Positions 16,628 to 26,603 of a stretch of DNA of 64,000 bases are shown one piece after another. The first letter of the stretch is position 1. The number at the start of each line of letters is the position of its first letter. A program made the position numbers and the translations under genes. Origin of the DNA: Fischerella sp. CENA71 (GTDB taxonomy: Bacteria > Cyanobacteriota > Cyanobacteriia > Cyanobacteriales > Nostocaceae). The stretch covers positions 124,001 through 188,000 of the forward strand of contig JANBVI010000076.1 of assembly GCA_024239075.1 (NCBI GenBank), read 5' to 3'. The notes beneath the pieces were generated by a model. The model had not been told where the DNA came from. It ran no database searches and saw only the letters and a program-made list of their open reading frames with translations.

Positions 16628-16665
16628 GGGTCCTTACACCCTTACACCCAAATTTTCCATCATGA

Positions 16666-18462
16666 TCAAAAAGGATTGACAAGGATGGAAAAGTACAAAC
16701 CGTTTTCTTGCCAAGAGTCTTTATCCTCGGAAGTAATTGAAATTAAAGGAATACCCCAATCAAGGCGAGCGGTGAGATTGTCTTCGAGTTGTAGGCGCAG
16801 CCCTAATCCCACAGATAGCAAGGTATGGCTATCGAGTTCAACTTCAAAGTCCGATCTACCAGAATCATTCCAACCATTGCCAAAATCCACAAAGGGAGTC
16901 ATCTGCAAAAAGTTGTTGCGTCCTGGGAAGCGAACAACAGGAATTCGCACTTCCGCAGATGCAAAAATACCGTTATCTGTCAATAGAGCATCTTGACGAT
17001 AGCCCCGCACGGAATCTAAGCCCCCAATTCCAATTTGCTCAAAAGGAACGAGTGGTCTATCTGCGAGTTGTACATCACCTCGTAGCACTAATAAACTGTC
17101 ACGACCCAATAAGCGCACCCACTGTGCTTGTCCTCTCCAAGCGACAAAACGACTATCGGGGAAGGTTTCGTTGATGGTGGCGTCAAAAAGATCGAGTCCG
17201 ACACTTAACTGAGAACGCATAGCAAATACTTGCAGGCTATCACGAGAAACCCATTCTTGAAAAAAGCGTACAGCTGTTACTTGTGTTTTTCCCTCAGCGT
17301 CTGTACCTGTCCCTGGAAAAGGAACTTCGTCATCCAAAAATGTAGCTTTACTGCGACGATGACTTGCTGTTAAGCCTAAGATAAATTCTTGAGTGGGTTT
17401 TTGTATTATGGGCTGACGCAGTGATAGTTCGTAGTAATTAGAGTTTGATTGAATGTCAAGGACATCAAAGGGTCTTTCTATAACTTTATTGTCAGAAAAA
17501 CCATAGCTAAATGACAAAGTGCCATTGTGGGGGTTGATAGGCAGGGTATAATTTAGGTCAAGGGCATTACTACCATCTGTATTGACGTAAACAGCACTAA
17601 TGCTATCGCCCCATCCGGACAGATTGGCTTCGTTTATTTGTATTTGCCGACGAAAAGTGCCGACAGCTGGCGATCGCCCATTATCCAAAATCAACTGTAC
17701 ATTAAAAGTATTGGCTTCTCTAATTTTTACTTCCAATAAACTTTGGCCAGGACGAGATCCAGCTGACAGTTCTGCTGATAAGGTTTCAATTAAGGGATTA
17801 AGTTGTAATAACTGCAATGCTTCTAACAAGCGATCGCGATTTAGTGGTTTTTTTGTAGCAATCGCCAAACGACTTTGCAAATATTTAGGGTTAAGTTTTT
17901 GAGCGCCTGTAACTTTTATATCTTCTAATTCACCCTCAACAACCTTAATTTCCACTACTCCATTCTGCAATTTTTGTGGGGGAATATAAGCCCCAGATGT
18001 AATGTATCCTTTATCTACATAAAATTTAGTAATTTCTGAACGAAGTTGGAACAGTTGTGCAAAGGTAATAGGGCGATTCGTAAAATCTTTAGTAATTTTG
18101 TCAAAATCTTCAGGACTAAAAACCGTACTACCTGTGATTTTAAATTTTTTCACGATGACAGTTTGAGGAACTTCACCGCTTGGGATTGGTTCTGGAGTAG
18201 GAGTTGTTGTATCAGGGCGTTGCAATAATTCTTCTGGAGATGGTAGAAGAAGTGGTGACTGTTCTGGTAAAGGCTGATTTGAGGGAGGTTTACCAGGTTC
18301 CGGTCTAATATTTGGAACTTGAGCAGTTTTGTAGTTTGGTATTTGCGTTGTGTTAATAACTTGGGCGTTTAGTGGTTTGATTGCCATTGCACTAAATATT
18401 ATTAAACTCAACCAACACCAGTATTTGTACATATTTAATTGAAATTGAATTTTACTGGACAT
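16666..18462 (-). CDS. ShlB/FhaC/HecB-type two-partner secretion porin (POTRA + Omp85 barrel)
   Basis: About 598 residues from ATG 18462; a TTG at 18492 and an ATG at 18432 are alternatives, and the latter starts directly at a clean signal peptide (LSLIIFSAMAIKPLNA/Q). After a Pro-rich linker (about 35-90) comes a POTRA_2 domain starting VKKFKITGSTVFSPEDF, then a second POTRA, and a roughly 360-residue C-terminal barrel. The barrel ends in ILVNPF, the terminal Phe expected for BAM insertion, and includes the VRGY string (GLDSVRGYRQD) in the loop that plugs Omp85 barrels. It should export a large TpsA-type exoprotein across the outer membrane. No such exoprotein is adjacent. Confidence 0.85.
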   Translation of the reverse strand: MSSKIQFQLNMYKYWCWLSLIIFSAMAIKPLNAQVINTTQIPNYKTAQVPNIRPEPGKPPSNQPLPEQSPLLLPSPEELLQRPDTTTPTPEPIPSGEVPQTVIVKKFKITGSTVFSPEDFDKITKDFTNRPITFAQLFQLRSEITKFYVDKGYITSGAYIPPQKLQNGVVEIKVVEGELEDIKVTGAQKLNPKYLQSRLAIATKKPLNRDRLLEALQLLQLNPLIETLSAELSAGSRPGQSLLEVKIREANTFNVQLILDNGRSPAVGTFRRQIQINEANLSGWGDSISAVYVNTDGSNALDLNYTLPINPHNGTLSFSYGFSDNKVIERPFDVLDIQSNSNYYELSLRQPIIQKPTQEFILGLTASHRRSKATFLDDEVPFPGTGTDAEGKTQVTAVRFFQEWVSRDSLQVFAMRSQLSVGLDLFDATINETFPDSRFVAWRGQAQWVRLLGRDSLLVLRGDVQLADRPLVPFEQIGIGGLDSVRGYRQDALLTDNGIFASAEVRIPVVRFPGRNNFLQMTPFVDFGNGWNDSGRSDFEVELDSHTLLSVGLGLRLQLEDNLTARLDWGIPLISITSEDKDSWQENGLYFSILVNPF

Positions 18463-18492
18463 GGTAAGAGTTATGTAACAAAATGATGCCAA

Positions 18493-19047
18493 TAATGAAA
18501 TAGCCTTAGGTATTTTTAGGTTTATGTTATTTTTTTGAGATTGATTACTATTATTTAATCTACTTGATTTTTTTCTAACAATATAAATTTCTAAAAAACA
18601 TTTAAAACTAATTCAATCACAATGAATTAGGTTTATGTACATGATTTTATGTTTAAATGCTATGCCTATGATAATCAATATAATATTTTTTTAATTAACA
18701 TGATTTTTTATACTAATGATTCATTAGTTTCAAAGCTTAAACTAAAAGTGACTATAGTTGCAATTACTTACAAAGCATACTACATCCAAAAAATATTAAA
18801 TTAACGTAACTAAAATCACTTTCATTCTCACGCTTAAGTATTAATTTTTTTCAAAAAACAAGATTTGATAATACTTTTAACTTAAAACAATATTTTACAC
18901 TTAGTTAATATTAACACTAAGTGTAAGTCATGGTTTCATGATAACATTAAGATTTTCCTGATTGTGAACCAGTAGAACCGTTAGTCAATCAATCAAAAAA
19001 AATGATTTTTGCTGGTTATAAATTTAGTATTAGTATTTAAGATTTTT
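18493..19047. other. A+T-rich gap with no gene seen
   Basis: 555 bases between the porin gene and the response regulator gene, with very high A+T and several runs of T and A. Promoters for the porin must be here. I see no RNA gene, long ORF or strong palindrome. Confidence 0.5.
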
Positions 19048-19734
19048 TCAATCTATTAAACCAGCTTCCCTAGCACGAATTTGAGTAATGATTCTGATAT
19101 TTTTGCCTTGGTTTTTTAATTCATGACAATCAATTCCTAAAGCTTCTTGTAGTTTATCCCAGTAGTGGCGCACCATGCGTTCTGATACACAGATATTTTC
19201 TGCGATCGCTTTATCTTGCAACCCTTCTTGAAAAGCTAGATTCAACAGTCTTAAGCACTCTGGTTTGATTTCCAATTCAGAGTAGGTAGACTGAATATCT
19301 TTGATATGAGTTAGTCCTTGTAATGCCCAATTAACTCTGATGAGCATTTCTTTACTGGAAAGACTTTTATCAGCTATTGTAAAACCTCCTTTGTGTGTGT
19401 CAATTGTAGATTTGATTCGCACTAGTTTTTTTACATGTTCGCTTTGAACTACGATATTAAGCTTAGGATATTTATTGAGCATATTTTGGAGTAATTGTAT
19501 ACCCGTACTAATTCTTGCTGTCACTCCTTGTTTTTCTGATAAAAGAATATCCATTACAAGTAGTTCAGGTTCTAATACTGAAATTTGATTTAAAACATTC
19601 TCAGCAGTTTTAGCAGTCACAATTTTTGCATGTGGATACTGTGAGTGTAGTAACTTGAATACTCCACTCAGACACATTTCATGACCATCAATTAACAAAA
19701 TTTTCAGTGTATTATCTGATAAATCTTTGTTCAT
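19048..19734 (-). CDS. Response regulator with receiver and LuxR/NarL-type HTH
   Basis: 228 residues. Receiver domain 10-130 starts LKILLIDGHEMCLSGVF with Asp16 in the acid pocket (the usual second acidic residue is Gly), and a phospho-acceptor Asp62 in LLVMDILL. The C-terminal HTH (about 160-210) includes LNLAFQEGLQDKAIAENICVS, then ERMVRHYWDKLQE as the recognition helix. The single acidic pocket residue and the absence of an obvious conserved lysine suggest altered phosphorylation. The gene stands alone, with large A+T-rich flanks. No kinase adjacent. Confidence 0.8.
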   Translation of the reverse strand: MNKDLSDNTLKILLIDGHEMCLSGVFKLLHSQYPHAKIVTAKTAENVLNQISVLEPELLVMDILLSEKQGVTARISTGIQLLQNMLNKYPKLNIVVQSEHVKKLVRIKSTIDTHKGGFTIADKSLSSKEMLIRVNWALQGLTHIKDIQSTYSELEIKPECLRLLNLAFQEGLQDKAIAENICVSERMVRHYWDKLQEALGIDCHELKNQGKNIRIITQIRAREAGLID

Positions 19735-20178
19735 GCTGTGTTCTCACGTTTCAATACTTTATGGGATTGAACTGATTTCTGCTACATCACCGCAGAAAAT
19801 TAGATTAATGTCAGGATGTGAAAACTTAAACAATCAAATATAACTCAAAAATCAAATCTTTTCTCTAGATTTCTATCAATAGGATGAATTTAGACCTTCA
19901 AAATATGTCTATTTGTAATCTTCCTAGTAATACTTCTCAAACTAATGAAGTTATTACGCCTTTTTTAACATAATGTTACAATTATGCCCGTAGAGAATAT
20001 TTTTCAAATTAAGTAATAATAGGCAAACATGGGAAGCGATCGCTACCTAATTACATATATGGTATTACTAAATTATTCAATCATAACAACAACCCCAATT
20101 TCTTGATAAATCAGAGTTTTTGTTGTCTCAAGAGAATCAAAATCAGAGAATTAAAACAGTATAAATAAACAGAGGTTT
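19735..20178. other. Gap upstream of the response regulator gene
   Basis: About 440 bases, A+T-rich, with one HIP1 site (near 20037). It presumably contains the regulator's promoter. No gene or RNA is recognised. Confidence 0.45.
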
Positions 20179-20224
20179 GTAGTAAAGGCTTTACTCCTTT
20201 TTTGATGACTAAAGTCCTGACTAC
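20179..20224. repeat. Dispersed GTAGT...ACTAC palindromic repeat, copy 1
   Basis: Begins GTAGTAAAGGCTTTACTCC and ends GACTAAAGTCCTGACTAC. The ends are inverted repeats (GTAGT/ACTAC), with AGGCTTTA/TAAAGTCCT inner arms. Related copies are at 25407-25456 and 36368-36413. All three lie between genes. Confidence 0.7.
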
Positions 20225-20263
20225 GAATTTTTTCAATAATTTTAAGTTAGTTAATATTGGTAA

Positions 20264-20692
20264 TTAATATTTACTACTAGGTAATAACATTAAATCAATT
20301 GTTTCACCTACTACTAAACCTAGTACAGCTAATAAAGTTAAAAATAATAATGCCTCTCGTTTGCTAAAGCCAGCAAAACGTAGCTCTATTTCTGCTAAAA
20401 CTGTAGTTGCTAATGGTGTAACCATAAAAGTAAAAAATAGTGGCAAAATTGCTACTACAATAACCGATGCACTCAAAACTACGATAACAATTAAGGCTTG
20501 AGAACCATAATTCAATAAACGGTTTAACCAAGACAGACTCCGCCCAACTAAAGTCAACACCAAAGCAACTACCAATACTCCTACGAGCCAAACAATATGA
20601 TTAACCGATAAATACCATCCTAAAAAAGCATAAGCTAGCCAGTGTAACACTAGAGTAGTTAAAGGAAACTGATGAAAAAGTTCAATATTCAT
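20264..20692 (-). CDS. Small integral membrane protein of unknown function
   Basis: 142 residues, almost wholly hydrophobic. Four membrane helices can be drawn at about 12-30, 33-50, 64-95 and 118-137, with short loops holding Arg-Ser-Leu-Ser-Trp-Leu-Asn-Arg and FAGFSKRE. No catalytic or transport motif is seen and no family recognised. Probably in the plasma or thylakoid membrane. It stands alone between two repeat-rich gaps. An ATG start at 20692 has no good ribosome-binding site, which is common in cyanobacteria. Confidence 0.65.
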   Translation of the reverse strand: MNIELFHQFPLTTLVLHWLAYAFLGWYLSVNHIVWLVGVLVVALVLTLVGRSLSWLNRLLNYGSQALIVIVVLSASVIVVAILPLFFTFMVTPLATTVLAEIELRFAGFSKREALLFLTLLAVLGLVVGETIDLMLLPSSKY

Positions 20693-21195
20693 AATCTCAT
20701 AGTTAATATCAATATGATTTGAGAAAGAAATCCAGTTTGATTTATGAACTTAGTCGTGAAGACAGAGAACACTTAACTTTTAAGATATAAATTTATCACT
20801 ATCTGGAAAATGTAAATTTTTTTAATTAATTGAGCTAATTGATATCATTAACAGACAGAATCATAAATTAACCAAAATTTATTACAGTTGTAACTGAAAG
20901 CTCTTGCGATCGCTGCCTATAATGTATGTCATCATTCATTCAAACGAAAACCACAATTTTTTTACCACTTATAGACGCGCTAGCAGCTACCTATGTAGGT
21001 TCCCACCAAAGGGTTCCCGTAGGGTAAGTAACCACTCCCTGTCTACCCGCAGGGTAGACACTAAGACACCAAGAAAAATAGACATATACTATGAAGTAAT
21101 TAAAAAAAATGTTAACTATTAATGCAGATTTCAACTTTGGATTGATTTTTTTTGGTAAGAAGTTCACATGGTATTTTTAACGCAATCACAATTGT
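20693..21195. other. Upstream region of psaK with hairpin repeats
   Basis: No credible gene in about 500 bases. It is A+T-rich up to about 20970, then turns more G+C-rich with repeat strings (GGTTCCCACC, GGGTTCCCGTAGGGTAAG and the hairpin at 21040-21060). The psaK promoter should lie in the last 150 bases; no HLR1 element was recognised by eye. Confidence 0.45.
21040..21060. repeat. Perfect nine-base hairpin upstream of psaK
   Basis: TGTCTACCC (21040-21048), loop GCA, GGGTAGACA (21052-21060). The core is related to the GGGTAGAC string near 32840 and 32881, another dispersed cyanobacterial repeat. Confidence 0.65.
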
Positions 21196-21201
21196 AAGGA
21201 G
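21196..21201 (+). promoter_or_regulatory. Ribosome-binding site that fixes the psaK start
   Basis: AAGGAG, nine bases before the TTG at 21211. It is the reason for accepting the TTG start; no ATG is placed suitably near. Confidence 0.7.
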
Positions 21202-21210
21202 AAAATTCAG

Positions 21211-21471
21211 TTGCTGACATCTACTTTACTAGCGGCTGCAACCACACCTCTGCAATGGAGTCCAGCTGTTGGATTGACTATGATTCTTTGCAATATCGTT
21301 GCCATTCTCTTTGGTAAATTCACCATCAAGTACCCCAATGCAGAACCAGCTTTGCCATCAAACCAGTTCTTTGGCGGTTTTGGAGCGCCAGCTTTACTAG
21401 CTACTACGGCTTTTGGTCATTTATTGGGAGCAGGTGTGATCTTGGGTTTACACAACCTGGGAAGATTCTAA
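21211..21471 (+). CDS. psaK: Photosystem I reaction centre subunit PsaK
   Basis: 86 residues, TTG start supported by the AAGGAG box. Two membrane helices: WSPAVGLTMILCNIVAILF near residues 18-36 and the C-terminal APALLATTAFGHLLGAGVIL region, joined by a stroma-facing loop with KYPNAEPALPSN. PsaK sits at the edge of PSI near PsaA, binds a few chlorophylls and links antenna or trimer/tetramer neighbours. Nostocales have several psaK-like genes; the loop and length suit the ordinary PsaK1 type. The N-terminal eight or so residues (MLTSTLLAA) may be processed. Monocistronic by layout. Confidence 0.92.
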   Translation: MLTSTLLAAATTPLQWSPAVGLTMILCNIVAILFGKFTIKYPNAEPALPSNQFFGGFGAPALLATTAFGHLLGAGVILGLHNLGRF

Positions 21472-21613
21472 TTTTTGTACCAGAAGCAACACAAGTGATT
21501 TGCCGTATTCATATTGGCGGTTCACTACTGGGTTGATGATATTTTTGTCTCCGATTACTGAGTCAGAGAATTCACTCTCTGACTCTTTTTTTGTGGCGAT
21601 CGCCGTCAATTTG

Positions 21614-21982
21614 CTACACTGGCATGGGAGTTTGACCACGCATTTGGCGTAAGGCATTGATGCAAGATGGGCAATCACAGCCAAATAGAGTTATGGCTGT
21701 ATCGCTTTCTTCTTCACTAAAATTCATTTCAACTATGTCACCGGGATTGTTATTTTGAGCTAGTTTCATTTCTGGTTTGGGTAATGCAGCAGGAGTATTA
21801 CTTACCCGTGTACATACCAGATGGCGAGTTGCAGAGTGAGGAGATTCTATACAAGAAACATGAGTTCCTGTTGAATTCACTGTTTGATTTGCACGTGCTG
21901 GTTGGGTCATCATCACCATAGACAGCATAGACGCAAACAGTGCGGGGCTAGAAAGCAAGGAGAGAGCTAATTTTCTGTTCAT
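21614..21982 (-). CDS. Secreted cysteine-containing protein of unknown function
   Basis: 122 residues. A signal peptide covers 1-32 (basic start MNRK, hydrophobic core, cleavage at ARA/NQ). The mature part has Cys44 and Cys57, an acidic stretch (MNFSEEESD), and a C-terminal GCDCPSC (CxCxxC) followed by INALRQMRGQ. A CxCxxC motif suggests metal or iron-sulfur binding or disulfide chemistry, but this is only inference. No family is recognised. Convergent with psaK. Its upstream leader (21983-22110) is rich in inverted repeats. Confidence 0.62.
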   Translation of the reverse strand: MNRKLALSLLSSPALFASMLSMVMMTQPARANQTVNSTGTHVSCIESPHSATRHLVCTRVSNTPAALPKPEMKLAQNNNPGDIVEMNFSEEESDTAITLFGCDCPSCINALRQMRGQTPMPV

Positions 21983-22942
<960 letters not shown>

Positions 22943-23105
22943 TACCATTTTGGATTTTGGACTTCGTCGTGAGCGCTACTTCGACAAGGCTCAGTACAAG
23001 TCAGTCGAACGATTTTAGATTTTGGATTGGGAAACTCTTTGATGCATAAGAGTTCTGTAAGTCCATCTGTCGTATTCTTTTTTCAAATTGGTACAAGTTT
23101 TGTCA

Positions 23106-23158
23106 GTGGTTAGTGGTTAGTAGTTAGTGGTTAGTGGTTAACAACTAACAACTAACAC
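23106..23158. repeat. GTGGTTA heptanucleotide array with inverted tail
   Basis: Five GTGGTTA/GTAGTTA units (23106-23140) are followed by AC-AACTAAC-AACTAAC units that are their inverse complement, so the whole can fold. It lies between glnB and rdgB, which converge, and may serve as a transcription end. Confidence 0.7.
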
Positions 23159-23165
23159 CTACCAG

Positions 23166-23744
23166 CTATGCTTGCAAATCTGGCAATTTTTGAAGTAAGC
23201 TTGCAAAAGCTTTACCGCGATGGCTGATACTACGCTTCATTTCTGGTGTCATCTCAGCAAATGTCTTTTGCATTTGGGGGACGTAAAAAATCGGATCATA
23301 ACCGAAACCACCATCACCACTGGGACTATAGAGAATTTCACCACGACAAATACCTTCTGATTGTAAAGCTATCGCACCGTCTGGACGAGCGATCGCTACT
23401 GAACACACAAATTGGGCTTGGCGCTGCACCTCATCACCTAATTCTCGTAATAATCTAGCAATGCGTTCAGCATCAGTTTTGCCATAACGGGCAGAATACA
23501 CACCTGGTACACCGTTGAGAACATCTACTTCTAAACCAGAATCATCTGCGATCGCCCAGTTACCTGTGACTTTTGCAACCTGTGATGCTTTTAAACAGGC
23601 ATTTTCCGCAAATGTCTCACCTGTTTCCTCAATCTCCAATTCTTCTGGTTTGAGTTTTAATTCCCAACCAGAATTCGATAGGTAAGCTTGCATTTCCCGC
23701 AATTTACCTGGGTTTCCTGTGGCTACTACGAGTAATTTAGTCAT
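23166..23744 (-). CDS. rdgB: RdgB/HAM1-type non-canonical purine NTP pyrophosphatase
   Basis: 192 residues. Cleaves dITP, ITP and XTP to monophosphates and so keeps deaminated purines out of DNA and RNA. N-terminal substrate loop LLVVATGNPGKLREM (about 4-18) and the catalytic region AIADDSGLEVDVLNG (Asp-Asp-Ser, about 64-78) are typical, followed by PGVYSARYG and GFGYDPIFYVP. The start codon lies inside a heptanucleotide array made of ATGACTA units (23738-23772), so no normal ribosome-binding site exists upstream. Convergent with glnB. Confidence 0.94.
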   Translation of the reverse strand: MTKLLVVATGNPGKLREMQAYLSNSGWELKLKPEELEIEETGETFAENACLKASQVAKVTGNWAIADDSGLEVDVLNGVPGVYSARYGKTDAERIARLLRELGDEVQRQAQFVCSVAIARPDGAIALQSEGICRGEILYSPSGDGGFGYDPIFYVPQMQKTFAEMTPEMKRSISHRGKAFASLLQKLPDLQA

Positions 23745-23772
23745 TAGTCATTAGTCATTAGTCATTGGTCAT
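23738..23772. repeat. TAGTCAT heptanucleotide array overlapping the rdgB start
   Basis: Five TAGTCAT/TGGTCAT units. On the minus strand each reads ATGACTA or ATGACCA, so five ATG triplets lie seven bases apart; the lowest-coordinate one (23744) is the rdgB start. Confidence 0.8.
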
Positions 23773-23861
23773 GAGGCTGATGATTATAAAGGTATCGTAT
23801 CTTTCACTTAGCCCTCCTTTCCAGAGAGCAGAACAAATGACAAATGACAAATTACTAAATA

Positions 23862-25298
23862 TTATTCTGCCCACTGTTTTGCCCAAGCTAAGGTTTGATG
23901 TACTTGTTCGAGGGTTGAAGCTTCGCAGTAGAGACGTAAAACTGGTTCTGTACCACTAAAACGAATCATCAACCAACTATCATCAGCGAGGCGGAATTTA
24001 TAACCGTCTATTGTTTGACAATTTGTGACTGCTTTCCCGGCGATTTCTGTTAATGGTTCGGTTTGCAATTGTTGCAAAAGGCGACTCCGCACTTCCATAC
24101 TTGCTAGGGGTAAGTCAATGCGATCGTATGCAGAACTAAAGCCTGTTTGTTGTTGCAGTTGCCGATAATAATCGCTTAAATCTAAGCCAGATTCGACGAT
24201 CGCTTCAAGTACATATAATGCTGATAACAGTGCATCACGTTCGGGAATATGGCTACCGTAACCGATACCTCCTGATTCTTCGCCACCCAATAAAACTTGG
24301 GCTGCTAGCATTCTGTCTGCAATGTATTTGTAACCAACAGCTGTTTCAAATACCGACAGTTTGTGTAGTGCTGCGACACGGGGAATTAAATCAGAACCAC
24401 TCACGGTTTTGACTATTTCTCCTGTAAAATTGCGTCGCAGGGTCAAGTGGTCAATTAAGATCGGGATGAGAATTTGTGAACTCAAAAAATTGCCTGCACC
24501 GTCTACAGCTGCGATGCGATCGCAGTCACCATCAAATACCAACGCCACTGTTAAACCTGTAGGGTTGTGTTCGCGATGGGTTGTCATTACCCCAAACAAA
24601 CGGGAAAGGTATTTAGGTAAAGGTTCTGGCGCTCCACCTTCAAAAGTCGGATCGCGATCGCTATTGATTTCCTGAACTGCATCGCCTAGTAGTTTTGCTA
24701 GTCCACCAGCCGCAGCACCATGCATCACATCAGCAAATACTGTCAGCTTTCCAGAGGCTATGGCTTCACGAATTCTGCTTATGTCAACTTTACTTTCTAG
24801 CTCTTGACAATAGCTTTCCCAGGGATTAAATTTTCTAATCTTACCTGGAGTAGAGGCAGGTGGTATTTCCTCTTCTAGAAGCGCTTCTATTTTTTGGGTT
24901 ACTTCTGGCGGTACAGAACCACCGAAAGCACTTTTCACTTTTAATCCTAAATATTGCCCTGGATTGTGACTCGCAGTAATTACCAGCGCCCCCAAAGCAT
25001 TGTGCTGTTTTGCAGCCCAGCTAAAAGCTGGTGTTGGTGCAAAGGTTTCGCTAAACAAAACGTCAAACCCTGCTGCTGAGACAACATCAGCAACTTTTTG
25101 GGCAAAGTTTTCTGCCATAAAGCGGCGATCATAACCAACTACAATTGTGCGATCGCCTACTTTCTTACCATAGGTATTGAATAGTACTTTTGCGGCAACT
25201 GGCGCAACTAGGGCTAGACGTTCAAAAGTGAAATCATCGCCAATCACGCCGCGCCAGCCATCGGTACCAAACTTAATTGATTTAGCTGCAACTGGCAT
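23862..25298 (-). CDS. Phosphoglucomutase/phosphomannomutase
   Basis: 478 residues, four-domain alpha-D-phosphohexomutase. Start region IKFGTDGWRGVIGDDFT is typical. The phosphoserine loop is TASHNP with Ser110 (108-113), the magnesium loop is FDGDCDR (about 255-261), the sugar loop is GGEESGGIGY (about 341-350), and the phosphate loop is RFSGTEP near the C-terminus. It interconverts glucose-1-P with glucose-6-P, or mannose/glucosamine analogues; the GEESG loop favours glucose or mannose over GlmM-type substrates. It links glycogen, sucrose and polysaccharide pathways. Cytoplasmic, its own transcription unit. Confidence 0.92.
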   Translation of the reverse strand: MPVAAKSIKFGTDGWRGVIGDDFTFERLALVAPVAAKVLFNTYGKKVGDRTIVVGYDRRFMAENFAQKVADVVSAAGFDVLFSETFAPTPAFSWAAKQHNALGALVITASHNPGQYLGLKVKSAFGGSVPPEVTQKIEALLEEEIPPASTPGKIRKFNPWESYCQELESKVDISRIREAIASGKLTVFADVMHGAAAGGLAKLLGDAVQEINSDRDPTFEGGAPEPLPKYLSRLFGVMTTHREHNPTGLTVALVFDGDCDRIAAVDGAGNFLSSQILIPILIDHLTLRRNFTGEIVKTVSGSDLIPRVAALHKLSVFETAVGYKYIADRMLAAQVLLGGEESGGIGYGSHIPERDALLSALYVLEAIVESGLDLSDYYRQLQQQTGFSSAYDRIDLPLASMEVRSRLLQQLQTEPLTEIAGKAVTNCQTIDGYKFRLADDSWLMIRFSGTEPVLRLYCEASTLEQVHQTLAWAKQWAE

Positions 25299-25406
25299 TG
25301 AAGTATCCCAATTTTTATTTAGGAGGATTGTAGCATTTACACAAAAAACTCAGTAAAAAAAGATTTAAGTATCAACAGTGTTGTTAAATTAAATGAAATT
25401 CAATTT

Positions 25407-25456
25407 GTAGTTAGGGCTTTAGCCCTAATAAATTCAAGCACTAAAGTGCTGACTAC
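25407..25456. repeat. Dispersed GTAGT...ACTAC palindromic repeat, copy 2
   Basis: GTAGTTAGGGCTTTAGCCC then, after a spacer, CACTAAAGTGCTGACTAC. It lies in the 336-base gap 25299-25634 upstream of arsM and downstream of no other gene end; the rest of that gap shows nothing further than A+T-rich sequence. Confidence 0.7.
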
Positions 25457-25634
25457 GAACTCATCAAAATTAAAATAAAATTGACAAGACAAATCAGTGA
25501 TGACAGAGATTTAAGTAAAAGTGTTCCACAAAACAACATTCTGTCTCAGCAAAAACTCATCAAATAGAGTTTCAAATATATTAGGATCACAAAGCTAATT
25601 CTAGACCCTAACACACTTCAGATCACCCAACGTA

Positions 25635-26603
25635 ATGACTTATCTCGAAACAGCAGCACAATTCTACAGTCAAGTCGCCCAAACACCAGAAGTAGGACTT
25701 TGTTGTGTGCAAAGTACACCTCTACAACTACCTGGGTTAAAAATTCCCCAACCAATGCAGGAAATGAATTATGGTTGTGGTACAACTGTTCATGCAACAG
25801 AACTAGCAAACCAGCCTACTGTACTGTATGTCGGTGTTGGTGGAGGCTTAGAAGCGTTACAATTTGCCTATTTTTCTCGGCGTTCTGGTGGTGTGATTGC
25901 TGTAGATCCAGTTGCAGAGATGCGCCAAGCTGCTACACGTAACCTGGAAATTGCCGCGACAGAAAACCTTTGGTTTGATCCTAGCTTCGTAGACATTCGC
26001 GCTGGCGATGCTTTTAACTTACCTGTTAATGATGCTTCTGTAGATGTTGTCGCTCAAAATTGCCTTTTCAACATTTTTGAACCAGAAGATTTAACCCGCG
26101 CCTTACAAGAAGCATATCGGGTATTAAAACCAGGTGGACGTTTACAGATGAGTGATCCGATTGCAACTCGTCCTATACCACCACATTTACAGCAAGATGA
26201 GCGTTTACGGGCGATGTGTTTATCTGGCGCCCTCACTTATGCAGAATATATTGAACGCATTATCAATGCAGGTTTTGGGCAAGTAGAAATTCGCCGCCGC
26301 CGCCCTTATCGTTTGTTAGATTGTCAAACTTATAATTTGTCAGAACCGTTACTTTTAGAAAGTCTTGATTCAGTATCTTTTAAAGTCTCTATTCCGGAAG
26401 ATGGAGCTTGCATTTTTACTGGTAAAACAGCAATTTATGTAGGCTCAGAAAAATTCTTTGATGATGGCGCGGGCCATGTTTTACAGCGTGGTCTTCCAGC
26501 AGTAGTATGTGATAAAACTGCCGCTAAACTTGCTGATTATATGCCACAGGAAATAATAATTACTGATTCCACATGGCATTATGACGGCGGTGGTTGCTGT
26601 TAA
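25635..26603 (+). CDS. arsM: Arsenite S-adenosylmethyltransferase (arsenosugar pathway ArsM)
   Basis: 322 residues. SAM-binding motif I is VLYVGVGGGLEALQFA (about 63-78), with AVDPVAEM (89-96) as motif II. Cysteines placed as in arsenic methyltransferases are Cys23/Cys24, Cys48 and Cys143, and the chain ends in GGGCC. The N-terminal NYGCGT block and RVLKPGGRLQMSDP are typical of the cyanobacterial form. It methylates arsenite and starts arsenosugar synthesis in this clade. The next gene is the radical-SAM partner ArsS in the same direction, and a strong terminator follows that, so they form an operon. No arsR or transporter gene is adjacent. Confidence 0.88.
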   Translation: MTYLETAAQFYSQVAQTPEVGLCCVQSTPLQLPGLKIPQPMQEMNYGCGTTVHATELANQPTVLYVGVGGGLEALQFAYFSRRSGGVIAVDPVAEMRQAATRNLEIAATENLWFDPSFVDIRAGDAFNLPVNDASVDVVAQNCLFNIFEPEDLTRALQEAYRVLKPGGRLQMSDPIATRPIPPHLQQDERLRAMCLSGALTYAEYIERIINAGFGQVEIRRRRPYRLLDCQTYNLSEPLLLESLDSVSFKVSIPEDGACIFTGKTAIYVGSEKFFDDGAGHVLQRGLPAVVCDKTAAKLADYMPQEIIITDSTWHYDGGGCC

